Counted from the first letter of the stretch, positions 42,545 to 51,336 are shown. The stretch: 55,531 nucleotides of DNA from DATGMB01 sp035293845 (GCA_035293845.1 DATGMB010000229.1:1-55531); one strand, 5' to 3'. Notes: generated from the sequence alone by a model not told the origin. Numbers and translations: made by a program.

Positions 42545-44605
42545 CTACTGGTGCTCGATGTGCACCACTTCGGAGCTGTACGGCAGGGGCAACTGCACGC
42601 GCACGCCATTCGCCATCAGTTGGGCGCCGGGCAGCGAGTAGACCGTGGGATCGTTCTCGAAGTACACCGTATACCGCTGATCCGGATTCAGCCCCATCGG
42701 ATGGAACATGTACTGCGGTCCGTCTGCCGCGGCGCGCGTGATGACCGCGAGTGCATTATCGGTAGCCGGATTGTAGCTTTGGATCACGTCGGTGGCGTCG
42801 GCGCCCGGCGGCTGGATGTGGAATACTTTACCGGCGGCAATCTCGGCGCGCTCATTCTTATACTCGGCAATTTTCTGCCGGAGATATCCCAACTGGTCCG
42901 GCGTCAGATTGGGCAGTTGGTTCATGAGCGCCCAGTTGCCCCCGAAGCGGTAGCTGTGCGTCGCGTAATCGGTGAGGCCGTCGGAACCGGGCATGTAGCG
43001 CTCGGCGTAGCGCGGCGGAAACGGGTAGGTGGCGCCGAAAGCGGCGCGGCGCGCGCTCAGCGAGCCCGAAGCATCGTTCGTGATGGACGTGACGTAGCTC
43101 TTGACCATGTTGAAGGTCATCATGTTGCCGCCATCCTCGCAGTTTTCCCAGAGGACGTTCGGCCGCGCCGCCTGAATGGCCGAAACCACCGCATTCAGCC
43201 CGTTCACGGCATTCGAATAGTTGCTGTCGAACGGATCGTGAGTGTGGGTGCTCTTCGTGCACTGCTTGACCATGTTCTCGCCGTCCTGCAGGATCCAGTC
43301 GACGTGGTAATCGTCGATCATCCGGATGCCCTGCTGGATCAGCCAGTCGCGCGCCGGCTGGTTGGAGAGGCAGAGCGACACCGCGCCGTGGTATTGGTCG
43401 TCCTCCGTCGCGGCCCAGTCCGGGTTCGCCTGCAGCACGGGGCTCGCGGGGTCGGCTTCGGTGAGCGCGAAATGCAGCCCAAACTTCATCCCCAGCCCGT
43501 GGACATAATCGGAAAGCGAGCCTAACCCGCCGGGAAACTTATTCGGATCTGCGTACCAGTCGCCGATATTGCGGGCCCATCCCAGATCCACGATGAAGAG
43601 CTCCACCCCGAGCGATGCCGCGATCGCGGCATTCTGCCGCAGCGTCGCCTCATCGATCTGATCTTCATACGCCCACGAATCCCAGGCCACATACGGGAAA
43701 CCGGCTCCGGCAGGCGGCTGCTTTGCCAGGACCGCCTCGACGAAGCGCTGCGTCCGGTAGCCGGCTTCGTCGAAATCGCCGTGGAACAGACCGAGGAACG
43801 AGGGCGGAATCGAAAAATCCGTTCCCGGATCGATCGGGTGGTTGAGACTCAGAACCATCGAGGACAGCGCAAGCTGCCCTGCCGCGCCATTCTGGCTCAC
43901 CACCGTCTTCGCGCGGCCGTCGAACTCCCAGCCCGCGAACAGGCCGCGCTGGCTCTGGTCGTGCAGCGCCACCCAGCCGCAGTGCGCCGCGTGGGCTCCG
44001 GAATCGATTTCGAGCGGAGTTCCCGCGGTATCGAGGACCGTCTGGTACTGCTCGAAATCCTCCGGCAGGCCTTCCACGGACCATTGATTCACCCGCAGCG
44101 CCGTGTAACGGCTCCCCTGGTCCGCGAAAGTCCAGGGCAGCATGTCCGCGAAGGTGGCAAACACCGTGGTGGACTTCAGGTTGCGAACCGTCACCGCAGA
44201 GCGCAGCACGGGCTGGTTATCGTACACATCGAGCGCGAGCGTGACCAGCACGGTGCCCTGGATATCCTGCAGCACGATGTACTGGCGGGTTCCATTCGGA
44301 AGCGCCTGGGAGTATTGATCGGCGAGCGTGTACTGCCGCGATTCGTCGTAGAATTCGCCGCCCAACTGGAAGCGCAGCGGCGTCGAGATCCGGCCCGAAG
44401 GGGCTATCCAGAGATCGCCGGTTTCGAGGCTCGCGATCGATTGCAGCCCGAACAGGCCCGCGGGTGAAAGCGTGAACACCGCGCGGATCGAATTGTTCGA
44501 GATCGTCCAGGCGTTTTGCTGCGGATCGTAGGAGGATTGAGCGGCCAATGCATGGGGCGCAGCCAGCATCGTCCACAGCGCAACTGTAGTGATCGCTCTC
44601 CCCAT
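42545..44605 (-). CDS. Secreted alpha-galactosidase-like glycoside hydrolase (GH36/GH27 clan)
   Basis: The 686-residue protein has a signal peptide (residues 1-22, ending ALAAQ), an N-terminal beta-supersandwich (LRFQLGGEFYDESRQYTLAD), and a central barrel with PYVAWDSWAYEDQIDEATLRQNAAIAASLGVELFIVDLGW and LGMKFGLHFALTEADP. The probable nucleophile is in VDWILQDGENM, and WENCEDGGNMMTF stands where GH36 enzymes have the acid/base region. These departures from the GH36 consensus KxDxN and SCxxGGxR mean specificity is uncertain. It probably removes terminal sugars from plant or microbial polymers outside the cytoplasm. Confidence 0.8.
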   Translation of the reverse strand: MGRAITTVALWTMLAAPHALAAQSSYDPQQNAWTISNNSIRAVFTLSPAGLFGLQSIASLETGDLWIAPSGRISTPLRFQLGGEFYDESRQYTLADQYSQALPNGTRQYIVLQDIQGTVLVTLALDVYDNQPVLRSAVTVRNLKSTTVFATFADMLPWTFADQGSRYTALRVNQWSVEGLPEDFEQYQTVLDTAGTPLEIDSGAHAAHCGWVALHDQSQRGLFAGWEFDGRAKTVVSQNGAAGQLALSSMVLSLNHPIDPGTDFSIPPSFLGLFHGDFDEAGYRTQRFVEAVLAKQPPAGAGFPYVAWDSWAYEDQIDEATLRQNAAIAASLGVELFIVDLGWARNIGDWYADPNKFPGGLGSLSDYVHGLGMKFGLHFALTEADPASPVLQANPDWAATEDDQYHGAVSLCLSNQPARDWLIQQGIRMIDDYHVDWILQDGENMVKQCTKSTHTHDPFDSNYSNAVNGLNAVVSAIQAARPNVLWENCEDGGNMMTFNMVKSYVTSITNDASGSLSARRAAFGATYPFPPRYAERYMPGSDGLTDYATHSYRFGGNWALMNQLPNLTPDQLGYLRQKIAEYKNERAEIAAGKVFHIQPPGADATDVIQSYNPATDNALAVITRAAADGPQYMFHPMGLNPDQRYTVYFENDPTVYSLPGAQLMANGVRVQLPLPYSSEVVHIEHQ

Positions 44606-44736
44606 GGCGCGTTTCCCTATCTATCTGCTTAAACGCGGTTTCGCGCCAAACGTTGCAGTGATTTTTCAGAAAATGATTCTTTTTTAGATTCGACTTATAC
44701 CGGCTCGGGGAAATACCGGAATCCGTTAGCGTTAAT

Positions 44737-45633
44737 CTATCTTTTGGAACTATCCACAGGCATATCCCTGTGGTTTACTTTGGCCTTGAATCCCGCCGCC
44801 GCAAGCCGCTTCTGGATTTCCCCTGCAATCATCACCGAGCGGTGCTGCCCCCCCGTACAGCCGAAAGCGATCGTGAGATAGCTCTTTCCTTCCCGGATGT
44901 AGTGTGGGAGTAAGTAGATCAATAAATCGGAAATACGTTCGATGAATTCCTGCGTCTGCGGGAAAGACCGGATGTAGCGCGCCACGTCCGGGTCCGTCCC
45001 CGTCAGCGGCTTGAATTTCGGAATGTAGTTGGGATTGGGCAGGAAGCGGACATCGAAGACCAGATCGCTGTCCGGCGGCAGGCCATGGCGATAGCCGAAG
45101 CTGGTCACGTAGATCATGATCTTCGAGGTGTCGCCTTCCCCACGGAACCGCTCGGCGATGTACTCCCGCAGCTCATGAACGGTGAACTTCGACGTGTTCA
45201 CGATCAGATCCGCCATGGCGCGAATCGGCGCCAGTTGCGCGCGCTCGGAGCGGATGCTCCGGCTGATCGATTTGTCGACTCCCAGCGGATGCGGCCGCCG
45301 CGTCTCGCTGAAGCGCCGCATGATCGTGGCATCGTCCGCTTCGAGGAACACCAGCCGCGCGTTGACGGATTTCCGGATGCCGGCGTAAACGCGCGGAAAC
45401 CGCTTCAGCGACGCTCCCTCCCGCACATCGACCACCAGCGCGGCGCCGCTGATATTCGGCTGGTCCCGCGTCAGCTCGGCGAATTTCGGAATGAGATCGA
45501 CCGGAAGGTTGTCGACGGCGTAGAAGCCCAGGTCCTCGAGAACCTTCAATACCGAGCCTTTGCCGGAGCCGCTGAGACCCGTGATCACCACCAGCTCGGG
45601 CTTGGGGATGGAACGCGCCGTTTTGCGGGCCAT
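44737..45633 (-). CDS. rapZ: RapZ/YvcJ-type nucleotide-binding RNase adapter
   Basis: The 298-residue protein has Walker A TGLSGSGKGSVLK (residues 18-30), GFYAVDNLPVDLIPKF, Walker B-like FLEADD, RRPHPLG, and the C-terminal domain with DVRFLPNPNY and TIAFGCTGGQHRSV. In enteric bacteria RapZ controls glucosamine synthesis through small RNAs; elsewhere it binds nucleotides with unknown role. It lies 9 bp after hpf in the conserved rpoN-hpf-rapZ cluster; ptsN, often between them, is absent here. Confidence 0.94.
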   Translation of the reverse strand: MARKTARSIPKPELVVITGLSGSGKGSVLKVLEDLGFYAVDNLPVDLIPKFAELTRDQPNISGAALVVDVREGASLKRFPRVYAGIRKSVNARLVFLEADDATIMRRFSETRRPHPLGVDKSISRSIRSERAQLAPIRAMADLIVNTSKFTVHELREYIAERFRGEGDTSKIMIYVTSFGYRHGLPPDSDLVFDVRFLPNPNYIPKFKPLTGTDPDVARYIRSFPQTQEFIERISDLLIYLLPHYIREGKSYLTIAFGCTGGQHRSVMIAGEIQKRLAAAGFKAKVNHRDMPVDSSKR

Positions 45634-45642
45634 GCCGGAAAG

Positions 45643-46200
45643 CTAGGCCTCGACCAGATCGAAGTTGCCGTCGCGGCGGCGCACGAGAACGGAGATGCGG
45701 TCGGTTTCCGCGTCACGGTAAACCACATAGTCGCGCCCGGGATCCATCTCGAGCAGGGCTTCTTCGAGCGTCATCGGCTTGCGGCGCTGGTGCTGGTTGA
45801 CGCGGTAGACCCGCCTCTCGCCGTCGCGTTCGGCCTCTACGGCGCGGCGGCGGCCCGCGGCGGCCGGGCCGGTTTCCTCCTCAGCGGCCGCCTTCCGTGG
45901 CTGGCGCTTCGTATCCCGCCATTTGGTGCGGGCCTTGACCGCCTGTTTTTCGAGCTTCTCGGCGGCGCCGGCAATTGCCGTGAACAGATCGGCGGAGGAC
46001 CCGGCGCCCACGAGCTGATGGCCGTAATAGTTGACCGTGGCTTCCGCCTGGTGCAGGTGCCGTTCGAGCGACAGAATGACGTGAGCTTCGCACTCATGCC
46101 TGCCGTCCAGGAGCTTGCCGATTTTAGCAAATCGGGCCTCCAGCTTCTTCAACTGCGCCGGCGCCAGCTCCACTTGTCTGCCCGTGTACGTGATCTTCAT
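45643..46200 (-). CDS. hpf: Ribosome hibernation-promoting factor, long form
   Basis: The 185-residue protein has an N-terminal S30AE domain (MKITYTGRQVELAPAQLKKLEARFAKIGKLL, then VILSLERHLHQAEATVNYYGHQLVGAGSSADLFTAIAGAAEKLEKQ), a charged, poorly conserved linker, and a C-terminal dimerisation domain (KPMTLEEALLEMDPGRDYVVYRDAETDRISVLVRRRDGNFDLVE). Long HPF joins two 70S ribosomes into inactive 100S particles in stationary phase. It follows rpoN on the same strand after a gap with a dispersed repeat. Confidence 0.95.
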   Translation of the reverse strand: MKITYTGRQVELAPAQLKKLEARFAKIGKLLDGRHECEAHVILSLERHLHQAEATVNYYGHQLVGAGSSADLFTAIAGAAEKLEKQAVKARTKWRDTKRQPRKAAAEEETGPAAAGRRRAVEAERDGERRVYRVNQHQRRKPMTLEEALLEMDPGRDYVVYRDAETDRISVLVRRRDGNFDLVEA

Positions 46201-46237
46201 GGGTCGCCCCTAGTATCAGTTTATAGCGCGAACGGGG

Positions 46238-46286
46238 TTTTGACGCAGAGACACAGAGAAGCGTCAGCGACTCCCGTTTCTCTGCG
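46238..46286. repeat. Dispersed GACGCAGAGA-type repeat, copy 2, with inverted arm
   Basis: TTTTGACGCAGAGACACAGAG matches the repeat at 23432. Here CGCAGAGA is answered by TCTCTGCG (46279-46286), so the copy can fold into a long hairpin in the rpoN-hpf gap. Confidence 0.55.
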
Positions 46287-46296
46287 AAGGCTCGGC

Positions 46297-47898
46297 TCAG
46301 TTCCTCACGCGCCGCTGATGCGTCGAGGGAATCTTCATGTCCTCGCGGTACTTGGCCACGGTCCGGCGAGTCACGTTGATGCCTTCATTCTGCAGCAGCA
46401 TCGTGATCTGCTCGTCGGTGAGCGGCCGGGTGCGGTCTTCGTCTTCGATCATCTTCTTCACCTTGCGCTTCAGAAGAAGCAGCGGCGTCGCGCCGCCGGA
46501 CGGCCCCTGGACCGCTTCGGAGAAGAAATACCGCAGCTCGAAGACGCCCTGCGGCGTGTGCACATACTTGCCCGCCACGGCGCGGCTCACCGTCGAAGGA
46601 TGCACCCCAACCTCTTCGGCCACTTCTTTGATCATCATCGGCTTGAGGTGATCGAGCCCGTGCGTGAGGAAATCCGACTGCCGCCGCACGATCGCCTGGC
46701 AGACCTTGAGGATGGTCTGCTTGCGCTGCTCGATGTTCTTCATGAGCTGGATGGCCGACGTGTAGCGCTCGCGCACGTAGTCCCGCACTTCCTTGGTCGC
46801 GCCGTTATCGCGGTCGAGCATGCGCCGGTACTGTGCGTTCAGCCGGAGTTGCGGCACGTCTTCATCGTTCATCTGGATGATGTAGTCCTCGCCATCCTTG
46901 ATGAAGTAGACGTCCGGCTCCACCACCCGCGCGCCCGCGCCCGAGTAGCGCAAGCCCGGCCGCGGGTTCAGGTGCTGGATCATCGCGACCGCAGTCTCGA
47001 TATGTTCCATCGGCCGCCCGAGCGCCCGCGCGATCTCCTTATATTGCCGCGTTTCGAGCAGCCGCAACTGGTTGGCCACGATCTGCCAGGCGACGCCGCC
47101 GCGGCCGTTGACGCTCTCGATCTGCAGCAGCAGGCACTCGCGCAGATTCCGCGCCCCCACGCCCGCCGGGTCGAGCGACTGCACCACGCGCAGCGCCTCC
47201 TCCACGTGTTCCGGCTTGTGGTTTCCGATGGCCGCGATTTCCTCGAGCGTGCACTCGAGATAGCCGTCCTCCGTCAGATTCCCGATGATCGATTCCGCGG
47301 CATCGCGGACGTCGTCGGAAATGATGCTCACGCTCAATTGCGAGCGCAGGTGGTCGGCCAGCGTGACCGGAGCCGAGAGGAACGTCTCGAAGGAGGGCTT
47401 CTCCACCGACTCCGAGGCGGGGCTCTTATACCCGGGATCGAGATAATCCTCGAAGAAGCGGTCGAAATCGATTTCGTCGAACGGATCGGTCGCCGCCGGC
47501 GCCTCGGCCAGCGGATCTACCGGCGCGGTCTCCGGCTCCGCAGCCGCCGCGGCAACCTCTTCCGCATCCGGAAACAGGTGATCGTTAATGATCGCATCCG
47601 GCGCCTGGCCGTCCGGCGGCGTGGTGCCGTTCAGTCCCGCCGCTTCCAGGATCTGCTTATCCGCGGCATCCACCACGGTCTCGGCTTCGAGCAGTGGCAA
47701 AATCTCTTCCGGGGTGACATCGTCCCCAGGTTCGTCGGTCGCTTCCTCTAAAACCGGATTCTTGACGATCTCCTGGGTGATCATCTCCTTCAGCTCCAAG
47801 CGGTTGAGCTGAAGCACAGTCACCATCTGAACCAAACCCGGGGTCAGAATCTGCTTCTGTGCGACCTTCAGTTGTAGTCTCGGCGACAGTAAGCTCAT
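46297..47898 (-). CDS. rpoN: RNA polymerase sigma-54 factor RpoN
   Basis: The 533-residue protein has region I (MSLLSPRLQLKVAQKQILTPGLVQMVTVLQLNRLELKEMI), a long acidic region II, the core-binding domain (SVSIISDDVRDAAESIIGNLTEDGYLE through LDPAGVGARNLRECLLLQIE), and DNA-binding motifs LTHGLDHLKPMMIKEVAEEVGVHPSTVSRAVAGKYVHTPQG. It ends with the RpoN box VTRRTVAKYREDMKIPSTHQRR. It needs an AAA+ activator such as the one at 13583. A GGGAGG ribosome-binding site precedes ATG 47898. Confidence 0.97.
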   Translation of the reverse strand: MSLLSPRLQLKVAQKQILTPGLVQMVTVLQLNRLELKEMITQEIVKNPVLEEATDEPGDDVTPEEILPLLEAETVVDAADKQILEAAGLNGTTPPDGQAPDAIINDHLFPDAEEVAAAAAEPETAPVDPLAEAPAATDPFDEIDFDRFFEDYLDPGYKSPASESVEKPSFETFLSAPVTLADHLRSQLSVSIISDDVRDAAESIIGNLTEDGYLECTLEEIAAIGNHKPEHVEEALRVVQSLDPAGVGARNLRECLLLQIESVNGRGGVAWQIVANQLRLLETRQYKEIARALGRPMEHIETAVAMIQHLNPRPGLRYSGAGARVVEPDVYFIKDGEDYIIQMNDEDVPQLRLNAQYRRMLDRDNGATKEVRDYVRERYTSAIQLMKNIEQRKQTILKVCQAIVRRQSDFLTHGLDHLKPMMIKEVAEEVGVHPSTVSRAVAGKYVHTPQGVFELRYFFSEAVQGPSGGATPLLLLKRKVKKMIEDEDRTRPLTDEQITMLLQNEGINVTRRTVAKYREDMKIPSTHQRRVRN

Positions 47899-48057
47899 CT
47901 GCCTCCCATAATATCACCCAAACAACGCATTCTCGATGCCAAACCGCCCATTCCCTTGCAAGTTTGGTACCAATCTCAACTTTCAGTGTTCAGGATGCTT
48001 CTTTCACCAGATCGGTGGAAGCCGCGCGACGCTGGAGAGCCCGCCTTGACCCGCCGC

Positions 48058-49188
48058 CTACACGTACACGCGGCGCACCCGTGCGCTGATGCTGCACAGG
48101 ATGTTATAGGAAATGGTCCCCGCCACGCGCGCGATCTGCTGCGCGTCCAGGCAGGCGTCGCCCTCCCGGCCGAGCAGCGTCACATCATCGCCCGGCCGCA
48201 GCGCCTCGGTATGGCTGAGGTCGATCGTGGTCAGATCCATCGAGATCGTCCCGAGGATCGCGGTCAGGCGCCCGGCGGCGATCACCTTGCCGCGGTTCGA
48301 CAGCCGGTGGAACATGCCGTCCGCATAACCGGCGCCCAGAATGCCGATCCGCATCCGCCGCGGCGCGCGGAAAGTGCCCCCGTAACCCACCAGCGCGCCC
48401 TCGGGAATCTCTTTCACGGTCAGCAGCTTGGCTTTCCAGGAAAGGGCCGGCTCCACGTGCAGAAGCTGTTCCGGAGCGTCACCGCGCGCCGGCGAAACAT
48501 ACCCGTAGAGCGCGTGGCCCGCGCGCACCAGCGTGTGCCAGCCTTCAACCCGGCCGTAGCCGATCGCGTTCGTGCTGGATGTATGGAGATGCATCGGCCG
48601 CACGCCCGAGCGGCCCAGCTCCGCCGCGATCGCGTGGAAATACGCAAGCTGGTCGTCGGTCTGGCTGGTCGAATAATCGGCCGCCGAGGCGAAGTGCGTC
48701 ATCAGCCCTTCGAGCTGCGCATGGCGCGTTTCCGCCAGCGCCGCCAGGATCTCCGCGGCCGAGGCGCGGGTGCCGAGGCGGCCCATTCCGGAATCGATCT
48801 TCAGGTGATAGGGGAGCGGCTTGCCGGCCGCGCGCGCGAGCGCCTCGACCCGCCGCAGATCGTCGAGCGAATGCACCGCCGGCGTCAGGTTGTATTCGAT
48901 CAGCGCCTCCCCTTCGTACGGGAGGAACCCGCCCATCACCAGAATGCGGACCTGGCCGATGCCGCCGCACCGCAGGTTGACGCCCTCATCGACGGAGCTC
49001 ACCGCCAGCCACCGCGCTCCCTCCGCCACCAGCACGCGCGAAACCTCCAGCGCTCCGTGGCCGTAGGCATCCGCCTTTACCACCCCCGCCACCGTCACCT
49101 GCGGGCCGACCACTGACTGCACATTGCGGTAATTGCGCGCGATCTGTTCCCGCGAGACCAGCACGTACGAGCGAAAGGGAGGCGGCAC
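48058..49188 (-). CDS. alr: Alanine racemase
   Basis: The 376-residue PLP enzyme has the PLP lysine Lys38 in AGVVKADAYGHGALE, LKIDSGMGRLGT, HTSSTNAIGY, RAGHALYGY, the catalytic tyrosine in GILGAGYADGM and GTISMDLTTID. It makes D-alanine for peptidoglycan. The open frame runs upstream through the tRNA gene, so the true start must be later; GTG 49188 gives the usual length and lies 7 nt after a TACAAT box with no ribosome-binding site, suggesting leaderless translation. Confidence 0.93.
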   Translation of the reverse strand: MPPPFRSYVLVSREQIARNYRNVQSVVGPQVTVAGVVKADAYGHGALEVSRVLVAEGARWLAVSSVDEGVNLRCGGIGQVRILVMGGFLPYEGEALIEYNLTPAVHSLDDLRRVEALARAAGKPLPYHLKIDSGMGRLGTRASAAEILAALAETRHAQLEGLMTHFASAADYSTSQTDDQLAYFHAIAAELGRSGVRPMHLHTSSTNAIGYGRVEGWHTLVRAGHALYGYVSPARGDAPEQLLHVEPALSWKAKLLTVKEIPEGALVGYGGTFRAPRRMRIGILGAGYADGMFHRLSNRGKVIAAGRLTAILGTISMDLTTIDLSHTEALRPGDDVTLLGREGDACLDAQQIARVAGTISYNILCSISARVRRVYV

Positions 49189-49195
49189 TATTTCG

Positions 49196-49201
49196 ATTGT
49201 A
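49196..49201 (-). promoter_or_regulatory. -10 box (TACAAT) of alr
   Basis: On the minus strand TACAAT is followed by 7 nt and GTG 49188, the same geometry as at 5588 and 5623. The tRNA 3' end is only about 20 nt upstream, so a -35 would fall inside the tRNA gene. Confidence 0.4.
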
Positions 49202-49220
49202 GCGGCGTGCCTGCAAGATT

Positions 49221-49310
49221 TGGTGCCGAAGGTGGGAATCGAACCCACACGAGAAGTGAATCTCGACGGATTTTGAGTCCGTTGCGTCTGCCTAGTTCCG
49301 CCACTTCGGC
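49221..49310 (-). tRNA. tRNA-Leu (anticodon CAA)
   Basis: Read on the minus strand, the acceptor stem is GCCGAAG paired with CTTCGGC, the anticodon loop is CTCAAAA (anticodon CAA, codon TTG), a long variable arm (GAGATTCACTTCTC region) marks a class II tRNA, and the T arm contains GGTTCGATTCC. The discriminator is A and CCA is encoded at 49223-49221. The gene lies 33 bp upstream of alr. Confidence 0.95.
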
Positions 49311-49407
49311 CCGGCGACTCCACTCATTGTAGCCGATTCCAGCCCGCGCCACTTCAATGTGCCCCCCGTTACGCCGCCCCGCGCGGTCCGGTGCCTAAGA
49401 TCGAGAC

Positions 49408-49563
49408 ATGGCCTACCCACCTGGCGACCCCTGGCACCGGCGGTATTGGAGGACCTACAATCGCCCCTACTCCGGCTGCGGGTGTCTCTACACCCTGATT
49501 CTCCTTCTGCTGATCTGGTGGCTGCTGTCGTTGTGGGCTCCGCGCGGCTACCTCTTGCGGTAG
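49408..49563 (+). CDS. 51-residue single-pass membrane peptide
   Basis: This short frame encodes a Tyr/Trp/Arg/Pro-rich head (MAYPPGDPWHRRYWRTYNRP), a CGC motif and one strongly hydrophobic helix (LYTLILLLLIWWLLSLW), ending APRGYLLR. TAAGAT 6 nt before the ATG could be a -10 for a leaderless mRNA. The family is not recognised. The head-then-helix layout and lack of a good frame elsewhere in this gap support it, but no ribosome-binding site does. Confidence 0.45.
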   Translation: MAYPPGDPWHRRYWRTYNRPYSGCGCLYTLILLLLIWWLLSLWAPRGYLLR

Positions 49564-49620
49564 CACAGCTCTCCGTCCCTGGTCCTATCCCCGCGCCCGT
49601 CCTCGCGCCACAATGGAAAC

Positions 49621-50430
49621 ATGCCCGTAATCTCCGCCGGCGGACTTCGCCAATATTACCGCCTGGACGGCCCCGACGGCCGCCCGGCCGTCATCTTCTC
49701 CCACTCCCTCGGCTGCGACCACACCCAATGGGACCCGCAGTCCGCCGCCCTCGCCTCCCGTTTCCGCGTCCTGCGCTACGATCTTCGCGGCCACGGGGCA
49801 ACCGAGGTCACATCCGGCGATGCCACCATCGAATTGCTGGCCCGTGACGTCCTGGCGCTGGCCGAAGCGCTCGGCATCCACCGGTTTGCCTTCTGCGGCC
49901 TCTCGATCGGCGGCATGATCGGGCAATGGCTCGCTGCCCATACGGGGGACCGTATCGACGCCGCGGTCCTGGCGAATACCTCAGCACGCTTTCCCGACCC
50001 CGGCCCCATGGAAACGCGCCGCCGCACCGTCCTGGAACGCGGGATGGCCGCCGTCGAGGAGACCGTTTTGGGCCGCTTCTTCACCCCGGAGCGCCTGGCC
50101 TCCAACCCGCCCGAAGTCGCCGGCATCCGCCGCGTTCTGCTCGCCACGGCCCCCGCCGGCTACGCCGCCTGCTGCGCCGCCGTGCGCGATATGGACCAGG
50201 TTCCGCTGCTCGGCCGCATCCGTGTCCCGACGCTGATCATCGCCGGGGACCGCGACCTCTCCACTCCGTTCCAGGGGCACGGGGATGTGCTCGCCCGCGA
50301 AATCGGCGGCTCCCGCGTGCTGCACCTGAACACCGCCCATCTTTCCAACCTTGAAGAGCCGGAGCGATTCAACGCCGCCGTTCTGGAATTCCTGGAGACG
50401 CGCGAATCGCGGGCCCAAAGCCGCCCCTGA
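49621..50430 (+). CDS. Alpha/beta hydrolase, 3-oxoadipate enol-lactonase-like
   Basis: The 269-residue alpha/beta hydrolase has an oxyanion region IFSHSLGCDHTQWDPQ, RVLRYDLRGHGATE, the nucleophile elbow GLSIGGMIGQW, the acid in IAGDRDLSTPFQG and the histidine in NTAHLSNLEEPE. It looks most like PcaD of the beta-ketoadipate pathway, which opens the enol-lactone ring, but no other pca genes are here. Many relatives have other ester or lactone substrates. It is followed by a YceI gene 77 bp away. Confidence 0.85.
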   Translation: MPVISAGGLRQYYRLDGPDGRPAVIFSHSLGCDHTQWDPQSAALASRFRVLRYDLRGHGATEVTSGDATIELLARDVLALAEALGIHRFAFCGLSIGGMIGQWLAAHTGDRIDAAVLANTSARFPDPGPMETRRRTVLERGMAAVEETVLGRFFTPERLASNPPEVAGIRRVLLATAPAGYAACCAAVRDMDQVPLLGRIRVPTLIIAGDRDLSTPFQGHGDVLAREIGGSRVLHLNTAHLSNLEEPERFNAAVLEFLETRESRAQSRP

Positions 50431-50507
50431 CGCCCGCGAATCCTGGCGCCGCCTCGCCGCATCTCATATCTTGATCTCAAGATAAATTCCGAGAGGAGAG
50501 GCAACGC

Positions 50508-51050
50508 ATGCAAACGACCTACCGCATCGATCCGGCGCATTCCACGGCCCAGTTCGTGGTTCGCCACATGATGATTACGAACGTCCGCGGCGGCTTCGGC
50601 AAAGTCGAAGGAACCGTGGTTTACGACCCCGAAAATCCGGCGCAGTCTTCCATTGAGGCCGCCATCGATGTCGCCAGCATTGAGACCCGCGACGCGCAGC
50701 GCGACGCCCACCTGAAGAGCGCCGATTTCCTGGATGCCGACAAATTCCCCAAAATTACCTTTAAAAGCAGCAAAATCGAGGGCTCGGGCGGGGAATTCCG
50801 CGTATCCGGCGATCTCACGATCCACGGCGTGACGCGCCCCGTCGTCCTGCAGGTCGAAGGTCCGACCCCTGCTGCCAAGGACCCCTGGGGTAACACCCGC
50901 GTCGGCGCTTCGGCCACGACCAGGATCAAGCGCAGCGATTTCGGGCTGACCTGGAACGCCGCGCTCGAAACCGGCGGTTTTCTGATCGGCGACGAAGTGA
51001 AAATCGAACTCGAAATCCAGTTGATCGAGTCTGCTGCGGCCAGCGCCTGA
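50508..51050 (+). CDS. YceI-family lipid-binding protein, cytoplasmic form
   Basis: The 180-residue lipocalin-like protein has YRIDPAHSTAQFVVRHMMITNVRGGFGKVEG at the start, DAHLKSADFLDADKFPKITFKS in the middle and DFGLTWNAALETGGFLIGDEVKIELEIQL at the end. YceI proteins bind polyisoprenoid or amide lipids in a beta-barrel. No signal peptide precedes the domain. ATG 50508 follows GAGAGGAGAGG. It converges on korB. Confidence 0.93.
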   Translation: MQTTYRIDPAHSTAQFVVRHMMITNVRGGFGKVEGTVVYDPENPAQSSIEAAIDVASIETRDAQRDAHLKSADFLDADKFPKITFKSSKIEGSGGEFRVSGDLTIHGVTRPVVLQVEGPTPAAKDPWGNTRVGASATTRIKRSDFGLTWNAALETGGFLIGDEVKIELEIQLIESAAASA

Positions 51051-51166
51051 CCGCGCCTCGGCCATCCGGGTGGGGCGCGCACGCGGCCTGCGCGTCCCCT
51101 CACGACCGCCCCGCCGGACCGGTCCCAGCCCTGTCGCCCGCCCTAGCCTCCCCGGCGCGCCCCCCC

Positions 51167-51200
51167 AAAAAAAAATGCCCCACGCCACAAAGGCGTGGAG
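51167..51200 (-). terminator. Rho-independent terminator of korAB
   Basis: On the minus strand the CCACGCC/GGCGTGG hairpin (51180-51198) with a 5-nt loop is followed after GGCA by nine T (A-run at 51167-51175). Confidence 0.8.
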
Positions 51201-51276
51201 CAAAAAAGTCTACTGTGTCTGCCTCGGAGGATGACAGACCGTCATGATGTTAACATCGGCCTCACCGAAAATCAAT

Positions 51277-51297
51277 CCGGTAACAGGGTTTTACCGG
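51277..51297. terminator. Second hairpin downstream of korB
   Basis: CCGGTAA and TTACCGG form a perfect 7 bp stem with a 7-nt loop. T-rich stretches flank it on both strands (TTTTT at 51303-51307 on plus; ATTGATTTT on minus). It is the first hairpin met by the korAB transcript, before the stronger one at 51180. Confidence 0.4.
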
Positions 51298-51336
51298 GTA
51301 GATTTTTGCGGGGAAAGGACATATTGACCGTTAACC

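Noticed and set aside
45085..47751. An 888-codon open frame antisense to rapZ, hpf and rpoN
   Set aside because: It spans three recognisable genes on the other strand and has a composition typical of antisense frames in GC-rich DNA.
49189..49323. Upstream extension of alr
   Set aside because: It would read through the tRNA-Leu gene; residues there correspond to tRNA sequence, not to alanine racemase.
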